DNA of 53,116 nucleotides from Clostridia bacterium. Its GTDB lineage: Bacteria; Bacillota; Clostridia; Oscillospirales; CAG-272. The stretch lies in assembly GCA_017444735.1 (NCBI GenBank), contig JAFSWB010000041.1, positions 1 to 53,116 of the forward strand. Reading direction: 5' to 3'. Numbering within the stretch: position 1 is the stretch's first letter; each line of letters starts with the position of its first letter. The notes under the pieces were generated by a model that was not told where the DNA came from, did not search any database, and worked only from the letters and a program-made list of their open reading frames with translations. The position numbers were made by a program, and so were the translations under genes. Positions 6,179 to 15,923 of the stretch are shown here, one piece after another.

Positions 6179-9103
6179 TCAGAGCCCCGTTTTAACAAAG
6201 GCGAACGTATCCTTCATTTTGCTCGGGGTATACGGGTAAAAATCGTCGGGTCCGACGGACATCGGCTCGGCTTTTTCAAGGTGATGCGGCCCGAGAAGGT
6301 TTCTGTTGCCCGCGACGATCTCGAGGCGGAGCGTATTTTCGCCCTTTCTGACGAAGCGCGTCACGGGTACGGTGAAATCGCCCCACATAACGGTCCCCGC
6401 GCGTTCGCCGTTGACGAACACCCTGACGAGCGCGGCGCGCGGGAAGGGAAGAACGACGGCGCGCGGAACGTCGGCGTCCTCCGCCGTGAACTCGCCCTCG
6501 AGACACAGATCTCCCCTGAAAAACGGGAAGCCCTCCGCGACGATATCAGAGCCGCTCACCGTCCCGGGCGCGTCCTTTATTACGAAAGGACCCTTCGTCA
6601 CCGTCGCGCGGTCGGGCGCGTCGGCTAACCCGCTCTTTGAGTAAACGCCGAATTTCCCGGTCACGTAGAGATACCCGATCTCGTCGTCCTCACCCGACGC
6701 GAGCCCCGAGACAGACACGGCGTTTTCGCCCCGTTCAAGCGCTCCTCCCGCGTGATATACGGTAAACGAGCGATCGAGCCACCACTCGTCCGGCGACGGC
6801 TGAAGGAGCGTTCCGTTGAGACGAACGGTAACGCGGGGAGAAAACTCGGTCACGATCCTGACGTCGCCGAGCGCGGCGGGATCGGCGTCGACCTCGAACC
6901 GATATTCGACCGCCGCGGACGCGGGATCGGAGAGCGAAAAAACTCTGTCGTTCGCGAAATAAACGTGAGCGGGGGCGGTCCTCTCGTCTTTTGTCACGAC
7001 GGCGCATTTTTCGATCATGAGCGCGTTGTCCGCCGTTCCGTCGGCCACGCGCCAGACGGCGGGGAGCTCGATCTTTTCGTACTCGCGCGCGCCTTCGCAC
7101 GGCTTTTCATCCGCCTTGACGCTGACGGCGATCATGCGCGACTGCATCGGCAGGAAGGAGAGGGAAAGCGTCACCCTCCCGTCCGGCGAACAGGCGAGCT
7201 TTTCGGAGGAGCCGTCCGGGAAAACCTCGTCGGCCTGCGCTCCGTCCGCCGAGAAGACGATATCGTGCGCGCCGTCCTTCGAGGTGTTTATGAGGAAGTA
7301 AAGGCGGACGCCGTCGTGATCGAAACGGCGGGAGGTCACGTGAATGAACCGCGCTCCGTCCCCGTCGATACCGGCGCACCGGAACCCGCCCTCGTCGGCC
7401 GCCTTCACGATCGCGTCGGCGGTCGGCTCGCAGGGCGCCGCTTTTTCGATGAGCGGGGAGAGCGCGTCCTCCGACGGGACCCCGTCGATGAACAAGGGAA
7501 GCCGCCCGAGAGAGATCAGCCGCCCGCCGCTCCCGACGAAACTGAGAAGAAGGTCGACGGTCGTCCGGTCGAGCCCGTAAAGGGACGGCAGGATAACGGT
7601 ATGGTACGTTTTTTCTCCGATCGTGAGCGCGCCGTCTTTTGCGGACCCGTGCCGCCTTATCAGCCGCTCGTCGCCGAAGTGGAAATCGACGTGCGCGTCG
7701 GCGAGGGCGAGAACGGCGAGGTTGAATTCGTCGTCGAAGTCCTGCTCTGAATTTATGTCGGTCCCGTTGAACCTGATCCACAGCGAGTGCATCGGGTGAA
7801 TGAGGAGCACGTCGGGATCCCACGATCCGGAACGGAGCATTTTCGCCTCGCGCGATACGGCGTCGATAAATGCGCCGTAGTCCTTCCACCACGGGGACTG
7901 ATAGAAGATCGACGGCGGATAATCCGCTTTTCTGCGTCCTCTTATCGTATACCCTTCGAGGTGCTGGCAGAGAAGGCCGACGCCGTACATCATCTGCCAG
8001 TCGAAGAGCCATTTCATCTCACAGAACGAGACGTCCCACCCGGAGAGGGCGAAGGTCTCGCTTATCGTGTTTTCGGAGCCGAGCTGAGCCGCGGCGGAGC
8101 CGAGCTGAAGCGGCGTGACCGGGAGGCAGTATCTGCCGGTGATATGCTCGCGCGCCGGGTCTCTTCCGAGCCAGTCGATTCCGGGAACGTGCATGAATTC
8201 GTAAAGGGGCATGATCCCCGCGGTGCAGTGCATCTGGCAGAGAAGGTTGTCCTCCATCATCCCGTGACCGGTGAGGCGGACGCCGTGCTCCCCGCACCAA
8301 TCGTATATCGTCTTGCCGAACGACTCGACGTAAAGATCGTTGACGACCGACCAGAAGTCGTGGCGCACCTTTTCGGCGCCCTCCGAGTCGAAGAAGAGAG
8401 CGGGGACGTGATCCGAAACGGAATACCCGTGCCGTTCCCGGAACGTCCTGTCTACGGCGGACGACCACGGTACGCGGCAGAGGGAATACTGAGGCTCGTC
8501 GGTGAAAAAACCGCCTGTCAGCCCGCCCTCGAACAGCTCGGGACACTCCGACAGATACTTTTCGTGCGTCAGTCCGATGAACGCCTTCACCGCATCCGGG
8601 TTGAGAACGTCGATGTATGAGCCGTCCGAGAAATACACGCCGCAAAGGACGCGCTCGCCCTCGCGGACGCCGTCCGTGTCCCCGACCCTCCGGTACGATC
8701 CGTCGTCCCTGACGGCGAAAGTCCCGAGGACGGGCGCGCCGTCCGTGCTGTCGGGTTCTCTCATGCGGAGCCACGAAACCTCGTATTCGGGGTGCGCCTT
8801 CACGACCGCGCCGCCCGCGGAACCGCTCGGCCAGCCTTCCTCGTCGTAGCACCAGGGGACTATCCCCTCTTTTTTCGCCTCGTCGGCGGCGGCTCTCACG
8901 GCGTCGAACCACTCGTCCGACAGATATTCCGTCAGAAGGCCGTCGCGGGCGTGCATGAAAAAGCCGCCGTGACCGACCCCGGCCATCTCTCTCACCTGAC
9001 GCCGGAGCTCGTCTTCATTCAGTTTATCGTTCCACGACCAGAACGGCAGAGAGCCGAACTCCCTCGCCGGGCCGCTGAATTTCTTTATAAAATCGGCAAA
9101 CAT
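6179..9103 (-). CDS. GH106-like (alpha-L-rhamnosidase-related) glycoside hydrolase
   Basis: This 974-residue protein has the N-terminal pattern PFWSWNDKLNEDELRRQV, then GFFMHARDGLLTEYLSDEW and CYDEEGWPSG. These I recognise from the large alpha-L-rhamnosidase-like GH106 group. The first half should be the catalytic barrel. The end (roughly residues 780-960) reads as beta-sandwich sequence, with FTVPVTRFVRKGENTLRLE typical of galactose-binding-like modules. No signal peptide is visible, so it probably acts in the cytoplasm on imported oligosaccharides. Many members are annotated only by homology, so the substrate is uncertain. The start has a GGGAGGTG site nine bases upstream. Confidence 0.75.
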   Translation of the reverse strand: MFADFIKKFSGPAREFGSLPFWSWNDKLNEDELRRQVREMAGVGHGGFFMHARDGLLTEYLSDEWFDAVRAAADEAKKEGIVPWCYDEEGWPSGSAGGAVVKAHPEYEVSWLRMREPDSTDGAPVLGTFAVRDDGSYRRVGDTDGVREGERVLCGVYFSDGSYIDVLNPDAVKAFIGLTHEKYLSECPELFEGGLTGGFFTDEPQYSLCRVPWSSAVDRTFRERHGYSVSDHVPALFFDSEGAEKVRHDFWSVVNDLYVESFGKTIYDWCGEHGVRLTGHGMMEDNLLCQMHCTAGIMPLYEFMHVPGIDWLGRDPAREHITGRYCLPVTPLQLGSAAAQLGSENTISETFALSGWDVSFCEMKWLFDWQMMYGVGLLCQHLEGYTIRGRRKADYPPSIFYQSPWWKDYGAFIDAVSREAKMLRSGSWDPDVLLIHPMHSLWIRFNGTDINSEQDFDDEFNLAVLALADAHVDFHFGDERLIRRHGSAKDGALTIGEKTYHTVILPSLYGLDRTTVDLLLSFVGSGGRLISLGRLPLFIDGVPSEDALSPLIEKAAPCEPTADAIVKAADEGGFRCAGIDGDGARFIHVTSRRFDHDGVRLYFLINTSKDGAHDIVFSADGAQADEVFPDGSSEKLACSPDGRVTLSLSFLPMQSRMIAVSVKADEKPCEGAREYEKIELPAVWRVADGTADNALMIEKCAVVTKDERTAPAHVYFANDRVFSLSDPASAAVEYRFEVDADPAALGDVRIVTEFSPRVTVRLNGTLLQPSPDEWWLDRSFTVYHAGGALERGENAVSVSGLASGEDDEIGYLYVTGKFGVYSKSGLADAPDRATVTKGPFVIKDAPGTVSGSDIVAEGFPFFRGDLCLEGEFTAEDADVPRAVVLPFPRAALVRVFVNGERAGTVMWGDFTVPVTRFVRKGENTLRLEIVAGNRNLLGPHHLEKAEPMSVGPDDFYPYTPSKMKDTFAFVKTGL

Positions 9104-9113
9104 TGCGTCACCT

Positions 9114-9137
9114 CCCGCTTTATTTTACCATAAAGCG
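9114..9137 (-). promoter_or_regulatory. Hairpin and possible -10 at the hydrolase start
   Basis: CCGCTTTA and TAAAGCGG form a perfect 8-bp inverted repeat that ends next to the ribosome site of the glycoside hydrolase. On the minus strand its loop spans TGGTAAAAT, an extended -10-like sequence. The element could be an operator or could mask translation; no clear -35 was found. Confidence 0.4.
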
Positions 9138-9181
9138 GAAAAGAATAAAAGAGAAAAGGGCCGCCGGCGCTCAAAAATAAC

Positions 9182-9210
9182 TTGAAACGAGCGGCGCGTC
9201 ATGGTAAAAT
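9182..9210 (+). promoter_or_regulatory. Promoter of the nucleoside hydrolase gene
   Basis: TTGAAA (9182-9187) and TAAAAT (9205-9210) are separated by 17 bases. The -10 carries an upstream TGG, giving an extended -10 form. It lies about 40 bases before the start codon. Confidence 0.65.
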
Positions 9211-9246
9211 ATAAACGGAAATCAAATAACCGAAAGGAATTTTGAA

Positions 9247-10179
9247 ATGACTGCTCAACAGCTTTTTGACGAACTGAAGAACGGAAAGGTGAAAAAGGTC
9301 ATAATCGACGGCGATTACAGCGCCGAGATCGACGACCAGTGCGCCCTCGTTTACTGCCTCGGATCCGAAAAGATCGACGTGATCGGAGTCAACGCCGCGG
9401 CTTTCTACGAATATCCGGTCGCCGTCGATACCGAAGAGGTCATGATACGCAGCTACAAGGAGATCGAGCGCGTTTACGACTATATCGGTCTTACCGGCGA
9501 CGAGCTTCCGTATTTCGAGGGAGCGCGCTCGCAGATCACGAACAATCCCGATCACGGCCCGTCTGACAGCCCCGCAGCGAGGAACATAATAAAGGCGGCT
9601 CACGAAAGCGACGAGAGGGTCTACGTCATCGTGACCGGTCCCTGCACCAACGTCGTATCGGCGTATCTTCTCGATCCGTCGATAAAGGACAATATCGTCG
9701 TCGTATGGGTCGGCGGACTCGCCCTCGAGAACGAGCACGCTTTCGAAACTCACCACGAGTGGAACATCTGCGCGGACGTCGAGGCCGCGAAGATCCTTCT
9801 TCGCGAGGATATCCCTCTCGTGTTCCTCCCCTGCGAGCCGCACGGGACGGCTGACATTCATATGCCGTTCCGCGATTTCGGACTGATAAAAGGGGACAAC
9901 AGAGGCGCGGAGTTCTTCCGCTGGATCCTCCCGTCGAAGGAGGTTGACGAGGAGAAATACAAGACGAAGATGAAGGTCATGTGCGACCTCGCCGGTCCCG
10001 CCTCCGTCATCGACCCGTCGATGATGCGGATCAGCATAATAAAAGCGCCGATCGTCGAGGACGGGCCGAAATACGTCCTCGATCCGAACGGACGCGAGAT
10101 CCTCTACGGGATCTATCCCGACTCCGACAGGATCACGGCGGATGCCCTCAGGTGCATCGAAAAATTCGTCAACAGATAA
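9247..10179 (+). CDS. Nucleoside hydrolase family protein
   Basis: The 310-residue protein belongs to the inosine-uridine nucleoside N-ribohydrolase fold, whose members split nucleosides into base and ribose. The calcium-binding N-terminal Asp motif reads DGDYSAEIDDQCAL, the variant with two extra residues before the Asp pair. The later EWNICADVEAAKIL fits the family's conserved Asn and Asp positions, and VTGPCTNV is also typical. The substrate is not predictable, and some members of this subgroup have no proven nucleosidase activity. It has its own promoter and terminator, so the gene stands alone although it diverges from the glycoside hydrolase. Confidence 0.8.
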   Translation: MTAQQLFDELKNGKVKKVIIDGDYSAEIDDQCALVYCLGSEKIDVIGVNAAAFYEYPVAVDTEEVMIRSYKEIERVYDYIGLTGDELPYFEGARSQITNNPDHGPSDSPAARNIIKAAHESDERVYVIVTGPCTNVVSAYLLDPSIKDNIVVVWVGGLALENEHAFETHHEWNICADVEAAKILLREDIPLVFLPCEPHGTADIHMPFRDFGLIKGDNRGAEFFRWILPSKEVDEEKYKTKMKVMCDLAGPASVIDPSMMRISIIKAPIVEDGPKYVLDPNGREILYGIYPDSDRITADALRCIEKFVNR

Positions 10180-10187
10180 AAAGGAAC

Positions 10188-10217
10188 GCGGTCCCGCGAG
10201 GGACCGCTCTTCTTTTT
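10188..10217 (+). terminator. Terminator of the nucleoside hydrolase gene
   Basis: GCGGTCCC and GGGACCGC form a perfect 8-bp stem around a GCGA tetraloop (10188-10207), followed by a T-rich run. It begins eight bases after the stop codon. Confidence 0.85.
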
Positions 10218-10283
10218 GCGAATATTTCCTCTCCCCCCGTCACATAATAAAATAATAAACGCCGGTTTCGGGAGGGGTGCGCG

Positions 10284-11390
10284 GTGAAGGGGAACGACGA
10301 CGGGCTGAAGAGGACGGCTCTCTCTCTTTTTGTCGCCCTTGCGGTCGGCTTTATCGCGTGGTTTTTCGTAAAGTACGCTCTTTTCGCCGTCGTTCCCGTC
10401 GTGATATCAGCCGCCGTCGCCGCGCTTCTCCGACCCGCGGCGACCCTCTTCTCGAAGAGGACGCGGATACCGTATCGCGTCTGCGGCGGAGCCGTTTCCG
10501 TCGTGACGATCTTCGTCGTCGGCTTCCTCTCCGTCATCGTCACGGCCAAGCTCGTCGGCGAGCTCGGCGGATTTCTCGGCGGCCTCGTCTCGGGGCTCGA
10601 AAAAGAGGACAACGTACTCCGACGGGTGATCGACCTCTTCGTCAATCTGAGAGAGCGGATACCGATCTTCGACAAGCTCGGCTCCGCCGTCGGTGAGGAC
10701 GCCGCCGCGCGGATCTACTCGGCGGTGACCGATCTGATCAGAAACGCCGCGCAGGCGCTCTCCGCGAAGACCGCCGCTCTGGCGGGGAGCCTCGTTTCGG
10801 CTCTTCCCGGAGCGCTTTTCGCGTCGACCGTCACGGTAGCCGGGACCTACTATCTGACGACGGACAGGGAAGGGGTCAAAAACGGTTTTTTCGAGCTTCT
10901 TCCGCCCGGCGTGAGGCGGTCGCTCTCCCGCATGAGAGGCGGGATGAGGGGCGGTCTTTCCGGGTATCTGCGCGCGTATCTCGCCATAATGGTCGTCACG
11001 TTCTGCGAGCTTTTCGTCGGTTTTATCGTCCTCGGCTTCCGGTATTCGTTCCTCATCGCCGCTGCCGTCGCGATCGTCGATATCCTCCCCGTCCTCGGGT
11101 CGGGGACCGTCCTTTTTCCGTGGGCGACCGTCCTCTTTCTGATCGGAGACTTCAAAAGAGCGATCGGCCTTCTCGTCCTTCTCGGCATTATGTCCGTCGT
11201 GCGCCAGATAATCGAGCCGAAGCTTCTCGGAAAGTATATGGGTCATCACCCGTTCGTGTCTCTCTTTTCCGCCTATCTCGGCTTTACGCTTCTCGGCGTA
11301 CCCGGGCTTATCGCCGCGCCCGCCGCGATCTTCGTTCTGAAATACCTGTTTTCGAAAAATGAAAAAAAGCCGGTCACGAAATATCCGTGA
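10284..11390 (+). CDS. AI-2E family transporter (YtvI-like)
   Basis: This 368-residue integral membrane protein has about seven or eight hydrophobic segments and the layout of the AI-2E/PerM family. Typical marks are two early helices, a long amphipathic stretch around residues 95-165, then a C-terminal helical bundle containing YSFLIAAAVAIVDILPVLGSG and PKLLGKYMGHHP. Family members export small molecules or act as Na+/H+ antiporters, and B. subtilis YtvI is linked to sporulation. The actual substrate is unknown. The start is GTG at 10284 with GGGAGGGG upstream. Its 3' end overlaps the terminator of the convergent LRR gene. Confidence 0.85.
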   Translation: MKGNDDGLKRTALSLFVALAVGFIAWFFVKYALFAVVPVVISAAVAALLRPAATLFSKRTRIPYRVCGGAVSVVTIFVVGFLSVIVTAKLVGELGGFLGGLVSGLEKEDNVLRRVIDLFVNLRERIPIFDKLGSAVGEDAAARIYSAVTDLIRNAAQALSAKTAALAGSLVSALPGALFASTVTVAGTYYLTTDREGVKNGFFELLPPGVRRSLSRMRGGMRGGLSGYLRAYLAIMVVTFCELFVGFIVLGFRYSFLIAAAVAIVDILPVLGSGTVLFPWATVLFLIGDFKRAIGLLVLLGIMSVVRQIIEPKLLGKYMGHHPFVSLFSAYLGFTLLGVPGLIAAPAAIFVLKYLFSKNEKKPVTKYP

Positions 11391-11393
11391 CCG
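11361..11393 (-). terminator. Terminator of the LRR operon
   Basis: An 8-bp stem, CGGTCACG/CGTGACCG (11371-11378 with 11386-11393), is followed on the minus strand by a run of seven T. It ends transcription of the BlaI/M56/LRR operon and lies inside the last codons of the convergent permease gene. Confidence 0.85.
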
Positions 11394-11406
11394 ACCTTTG
11401 CGTATT

Positions 11407-13839
11407 TCAGTTTGCCGACGACCGATAAAGAAACGTGACGATTTGCGCGCGGGTACATATTTCATCCGGCGAAAAAGTCTTCGCGCCCGTTCCTACAGTG
11501 ATTCCGTTCTCGACCGCCCAAAGGACCGCATCCCGGAAATAGTCTGTTTTTTTCACGTCGGTGAACGGACATACGCCGTTCTTCGGCTCCGGCTTTCCCG
11601 CCGCCCGCCACAGGAACGCGACGATCTGGCCTCTCGTGCACGTTTTGCCCGACGAAAACGTGGTGGGGGTTGTCCCTACGGTGACGCCGTTCTCGACAGC
11701 CCATATTACCGCGTCCTGTACGTAAGGCGGGATCATGTCGACAAAAGGATGCTTTGCGCTTTTCGGAGCGGGGCTCCCCTGCGCTCGCCACAGGAACGCC
11801 ACGACCTGACCGCGCTCGCATCCGTCGTCCGGGGCGAAAAGCGCGCTTCCGACGCCGGCGGTGATCTCGTTCTCCGCCGCCCAGACGACAGCGTCGCTGT
11901 AGTATTCGCCGTCGGGGACGTCCAGAAAATGCGGACGCGGATCTCCCGACAGCTTTATGAATCGGAGCTCAGCGCAGTTCCGGAACGCGTTTTTGCCGAC
12001 GGATCCGAGCGTTTTTCCGAGCGTCAGGTCCGTAAGAAAATGGCATGATTCAAATGCGCTGTCACCGACTGTCCCGACTCCCTCGGCGACCGCTTTCCGA
12101 AGCGAAACGCACCCTTTGAACGTTTCGGGACCTATATTCGTTATACCCGCGGGAAGAGTCAACGCTCTGATGCTGGAATAACTGAACGCGCCGTCTCCGA
12201 TCTCGCGGAGTCCGTCGGGAAGGGTTATATTTTTCAGCCCGCAGCTTGTAAAAGCGCCTTCTCCGATCTTGCGAAGAGATTCGGGAAGAGATATTTCTTC
12301 AAGCGCGAGGCACATATTGAAGGCGTTGGCGCCTATCGTTTCGACCCCTTCGGAAACGGTGACCTTTTTGAGATAACTGCAGTAAAGGAAAACGTCCGCC
12401 GGGATCTCCGTTATGCTTCCGGGAAAATCGAATTCCTCGATTTTCGAGCATTTAAACGCACCGTCGCCGATCTTAAGAAGGCCATCCGGCAGGACGATCA
12501 TTTTTACATTTGCGCCGGCGAACGCCCCGCTTGCGATTTCTTTTGCCGTTTCGGGAACAGTGTAAACGTCTTCCGTAAGGGTGGACGGGTAGTCAAGAAG
12601 CCTGTCGAGATCGCGGCTGAACAGGACGCCGTCGACAAATACAAACCGTTCGTTTTCTCCGCCGAAGGTCAGCGATTCGAGAGGAGCGCATCCTCTCAGC
12701 ATATTATGATTGAATTCCTCAAGAGAAGAGGGAAGGACGATCGATTTCATACTGTCGCATCTGTTGAAGCAGTCGTCTCCTATCTCGGTAACCCCGTTCG
12801 GGATGACGACGCTTTCAAGCGACGTACAGTCTGCAAACGCGTTTTCTTCGATTTTTTTCAGCGATCCGGGAAGCGTTATGTCGCGGAGCGATGAACAGAG
12901 AATGAACGCTCCGCTTCCTATCGTCTCTACCCCCTCGGAGACAACGACTTTCTCAAGCGATTCGCACCAGCAAAAAAGTTGATCGGGGAGCCTCTTTAGA
13001 GTCCCCGGAAAGACGAATTCTTCAAGCGCCGTCCCGCTGAACGCCTCGAGGCCGATTTCCTCGATCCCGTCGGGGAGCGTTATGCTTTTCAGACAACTGT
13101 CTTCAAACGCCTTATCGCCTATCTTTTTCAGACCTTCGGGCAGAGTGATCTTCTTGAGTTTTGTTCCTTCAAACGCCCGATCTCCGATCTCTTCTGTCGT
13201 GTCGGGCACGGCGTACGTCTCGTCGGTCCCGTACACGGGATAGTATACGAGCTTTTCAAGATCACGGCTGAAAAGGACCCCGTCGACGAAGCGGAAATGC
13301 TCGTTTTCTCCTCCGAAGGATACCGATTCGAGCGCCGGACAGTCGGTGAATATATGATGCTCAAACGATACGAGCGAGGAGGGAAGGACGACGGTTTTTA
13401 ACTTTCTGCAGAGATGAAAGCAGTAATCTCCGACGTGCGTCACTCCGTTCGGGATAACGACGCTTTCGAGCGATTCGTCGGATGAGAACGCCGAGCCGAG
13501 TATCGTCGTGAGGGTGGAGGGAAGAGATACTTTTTTAAGATTCCTGCACGAGCTGAACGCGCCGGAAGTGATCGTCGTCACGCCTTCTTCTACTCTCACT
13601 TCAACGACGCCGGGAAGACAAGACATCGGGCTTTCGCCACGCCCGCTTCCCCATCCGAAATCCTCCCACATCGGTCCTTTCCCCGAAACGGTCAGGATCC
13701 CGGTGCTTTCGTCGAAAGAAAACCAAACTTTTTCACCGACTTTTCCGGTCCTCGTTTCCGCTTCGGCGGGGAGGACAAAAAGGACGCTCAAAAGACAAAG
13801 GATCAGGATGATCGCGGCGATTTTCCGATTTCTTTTCAT
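11407..13839 (-). CDS. Secreted BspA-type LRR protein with three SLH modules
   Basis: This 810-residue exported protein starts MKRNRKIAAIILILCLLSV, a signal peptide ending near AEA. A short beta region follows (WFSFDESTGILTVSGKGPMW), then many BspA/LRR_5 repeats of the form LESVVIPNGVTEIGDDCF. Three S-layer homology modules occupy about residues 650-810, each with DAVLWAVENGITVGT and RGQIVAFLWR. SLH modules bind pyruvylated wall polymer, so the repeats are displayed on the surface, where they could bind proteins or glycans. The start was placed at the second Met because an AAAGGAG site lies eight bases before it. It is the last gene of the BlaI/M56 operon, 14 bases after the protease gene. 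Confidence 0.9.
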   Translation of the reverse strand: MKRNRKIAAIILILCLLSVLFVLPAEAETRTGKVGEKVWFSFDESTGILTVSGKGPMWEDFGWGSGRGESPMSCLPGVVEVRVEEGVTTITSGAFSSCRNLKKVSLPSTLTTILGSAFSSDESLESVVIPNGVTHVGDYCFHLCRKLKTVVLPSSLVSFEHHIFTDCPALESVSFGGENEHFRFVDGVLFSRDLEKLVYYPVYGTDETYAVPDTTEEIGDRAFEGTKLKKITLPEGLKKIGDKAFEDSCLKSITLPDGIEEIGLEAFSGTALEEFVFPGTLKRLPDQLFCWCESLEKVVVSEGVETIGSGAFILCSSLRDITLPGSLKKIEENAFADCTSLESVVIPNGVTEIGDDCFNRCDSMKSIVLPSSLEEFNHNMLRGCAPLESLTFGGENERFVFVDGVLFSRDLDRLLDYPSTLTEDVYTVPETAKEIASGAFAGANVKMIVLPDGLLKIGDGAFKCSKIEEFDFPGSITEIPADVFLYCSYLKKVTVSEGVETIGANAFNMCLALEEISLPESLRKIGEGAFTSCGLKNITLPDGLREIGDGAFSYSSIRALTLPAGITNIGPETFKGCVSLRKAVAEGVGTVGDSAFESCHFLTDLTLGKTLGSVGKNAFRNCAELRFIKLSGDPRPHFLDVPDGEYYSDAVVWAAENEITAGVGSALFAPDDGCERGQVVAFLWRAQGSPAPKSAKHPFVDMIPPYVQDAVIWAVENGVTVGTTPTTFSSGKTCTRGQIVAFLWRAAGKPEPKNGVCPFTDVKKTDYFRDAVLWAVENGITVGTGAKTFSPDEICTRAQIVTFLYRSSAN

Positions 13840-13853
13840 TGTCTTTTCTCCTT

Positions 13854-15923
13854 TCAATAATATGAGAAATACGTTACCTCGCTGCCTTCAAAAGCATTGC
13901 CGAAGACCTTTTCAATGCTGTCGGGCATACTGATTTTCTTTATTTTTGAAAACGCAAACGCGGGGGAGCGGATCTCACGGACCGTCGCCGGGACGACGTA
14001 TTCGTTTCCGTCAAAAGCGGGCGGAAAAGCGATCAGAACGTCCTTGTTTTTGCTGAAGAGGACTCCGTCCTCCGACGTATAATTCGGGTTGTCGCCGCTG
14101 ACGTTGATCGATCTGAGCTTTGTACACTGATAAACGTCCCAGACGTCTGTTGAGACGAGAGTTGACGGAAGATCCAGCGTCTCAAGTTCGGGTGAATTGA
14201 TAAAGCAGTAAGGGCCGACGCTCACGACGCCTTCGGGAACCGTGATTTCCCTGACGCCGGAGGAAATGAACGCCCGTTCTCCGATCGAGACGAGAGTCGC
14301 GGGTAAAGTCACCTCCGTGAGATTGGGGCAGTAAGCGAACGCACAGTTTCCGATCGACGTCACCCCGGGTTCTATCGTGACCCGGCGGATGTTTTCACGC
14401 CATTGTCTGACCCACGGAGACGCCTGCCGGAGTTCACCCCTGCAATCCTCCGCATAATCGAGCCAATAGTCCCACATCTGTCCTGTCCCGGAGACTGTGA
14501 GCGACCCTGAGTCGATATCGTACGAGTAGGCGAGACCGGCGCCGCACGTTCCCGTCACAACGTCCGGCTCGGGGGAGCTGTGCGGCTCTGATGCGGATTT
14601 ATCATTGACGGCGTGCTCTTGTTTGACGACAGTTTCGGGGTCAAACGCCGTTTCCGGATCTGTTTCTTTTTCAAAAAGCGGTTCTGACGGGGATTCGGAT
14701 ACCGGTTCCGTTTCCGACTCTGTTTCCGATTCAGTCCCGCTTTCCGTTTGATCCTCCGCTTCGCTTTCGGACGCGGATTCCGATTGCGTCTCCGGTTCGC
14801 TCGCGCTTTCGGCCGCGGATCCCGCCGTTACGGACGGCGGAGCGGCGTCCGTTTCATCGGGAACGCCCGGACTCGCCGCTTTGAAAGAGATAACGGAACC
14901 GGCGGCGATACAAATCAGTACGGCGACAGCGATCACGACGGTTCCGCGCTTTTTCCGCCCGCAGTCCATTATCATGCGAAATCTTTTCTTTATTCCTTTT
15001 TTTCCGCTGACGAACTCGGTCGTGAGCGCGGTCCCTAGCCCCGATTTTCTTCTTTCTTTGATCACGGCGAGGACCGCCGCTCCGTATTCGGTACGCTCTT
15101 CCTCGCTGTGTCCCGAAAGAACGCGCTCGTCGCAGGAATATTCCATTTCCCGGGTCATCATAAATACGGCAAGGTACGCCGCGGGATTCAGGAAATTGAC
15201 GCTGACGCACAACTCTCCGAGCAGCTTCAGATAAAGGTCACCGCGCTTGTGATGAGTGAGCTCGTGCCGGATAACGTTTTCAAAGCGGGGAGAGGTCATC
15301 ACCGATTCCGTCAGAACGATCTTTTTCTTGAAGAAACCGCAGAGGATCGGTCCGGACACCCGATCGGACACGAAAAGCGCGGGAGCTTTTTTTATTCCCA
15401 TTTCTTCGGCGGCGCGGCGAAAGATACCGACCGCGACAGCGTCCGGTTCCCTGAGGGAGCGCCGTATCTTTTTCATCGTGACGTTGTAACCGATAAGCCG
15501 GATGGCAAAGATCGACGCGGCGGCGGCGGAGTACGCCGCCGTAAACAGGGACGCGGGTGATAAAGACCGCGGCGATGTTCTCCCGGCTGTCGGCGCGGAC
15601 GACGCGCCGCTGTGAACCGCGGACGGGGAAACCGGCGAGGAAGAGGGGGTATTGACTGTGGAAGAAGACGCCGAAAGAGATGACGTGTCAGCCCTGTCCG
15701 CCGTCTCATATCCCGCTTCGGTCGGCGCGGCGGGCGTCTCAAGCGTCATAAAAGTCGGGAACAGCGTCAGGGGAATACACATCCTGACGACGATGACCGC
15801 CCATATCGCGTATCTGCTCGCGGAGGAAAAACGGTTTTCCGAAATGTGCGACAAAAGGAGCAAAAGCGCCGTCGCCGCCGCCGTCGAGAGAGAGAACGCC
15901 GCAAAGTTCAGTATGGCGTTCAT
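13854..15923 (-). CDS. M56 (BlaR1-type) membrane protease fused to an LRR sensor domain
   Basis: This 689-residue protein joins a BlaR1/MecR1-like zinc protease to an extracellular BspA-type repeat domain. The membrane segments are near residues 8-25, 38-60 and 124-145. The gluzincin motif is HELTHHKRGD, with His220, Glu221 and His224. REMEYSCDERVL supplies the likely third zinc ligand. A last membrane helix lies at about 327-347. A Ser/Glu/Thr-rich linker (about 355-455) follows, then LRR_5 repeats to the end. In BlaR1 the sensor is a penicillin-binding domain; here it is replaced. The upstream BlaI-like gene overlaps by ATGA, so this is probably a proteolytic switch for that repressor. The signal sensed is unknown. 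Confidence 0.88.
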   Translation of the reverse strand: MNAILNFAAFSLSTAAATALLLLLSHISENRFSSASRYAIWAVIVVRMCIPLTLFPTFMTLETPAAPTEAGYETADRADTSSLSASSSTVNTPSSSPVSPSAVHSGASSAPTAGRTSPRSLSPASLFTAAYSAAAASIFAIRLIGYNVTMKKIRRSLREPDAVAVGIFRRAAEEMGIKKAPALFVSDRVSGPILCGFFKKKIVLTESVMTSPRFENVIRHELTHHKRGDLYLKLLGELCVSVNFLNPAAYLAVFMMTREMEYSCDERVLSGHSEEERTEYGAAVLAVIKERRKSGLGTALTTEFVSGKKGIKKRFRMIMDCGRKKRGTVVIAVAVLICIAAGSVISFKAASPGVPDETDAAPPSVTAGSAAESASEPETQSESASESEAEDQTESGTESETESETEPVSESPSEPLFEKETDPETAFDPETVVKQEHAVNDKSASEPHSSPEPDVVTGTCGAGLAYSYDIDSGSLTVSGTGQMWDYWLDYAEDCRGELRQASPWVRQWRENIRRVTIEPGVTSIGNCAFAYCPNLTEVTLPATLVSIGERAFISSGVREITVPEGVVSVGPYCFINSPELETLDLPSTLVSTDVWDVYQCTKLRSINVSGDNPNYTSEDGVLFSKNKDVLIAFPPAFDGNEYVVPATVREIRSPAFAFSKIKKISMPDSIEKVFGNAFEGSEVTYFSYY

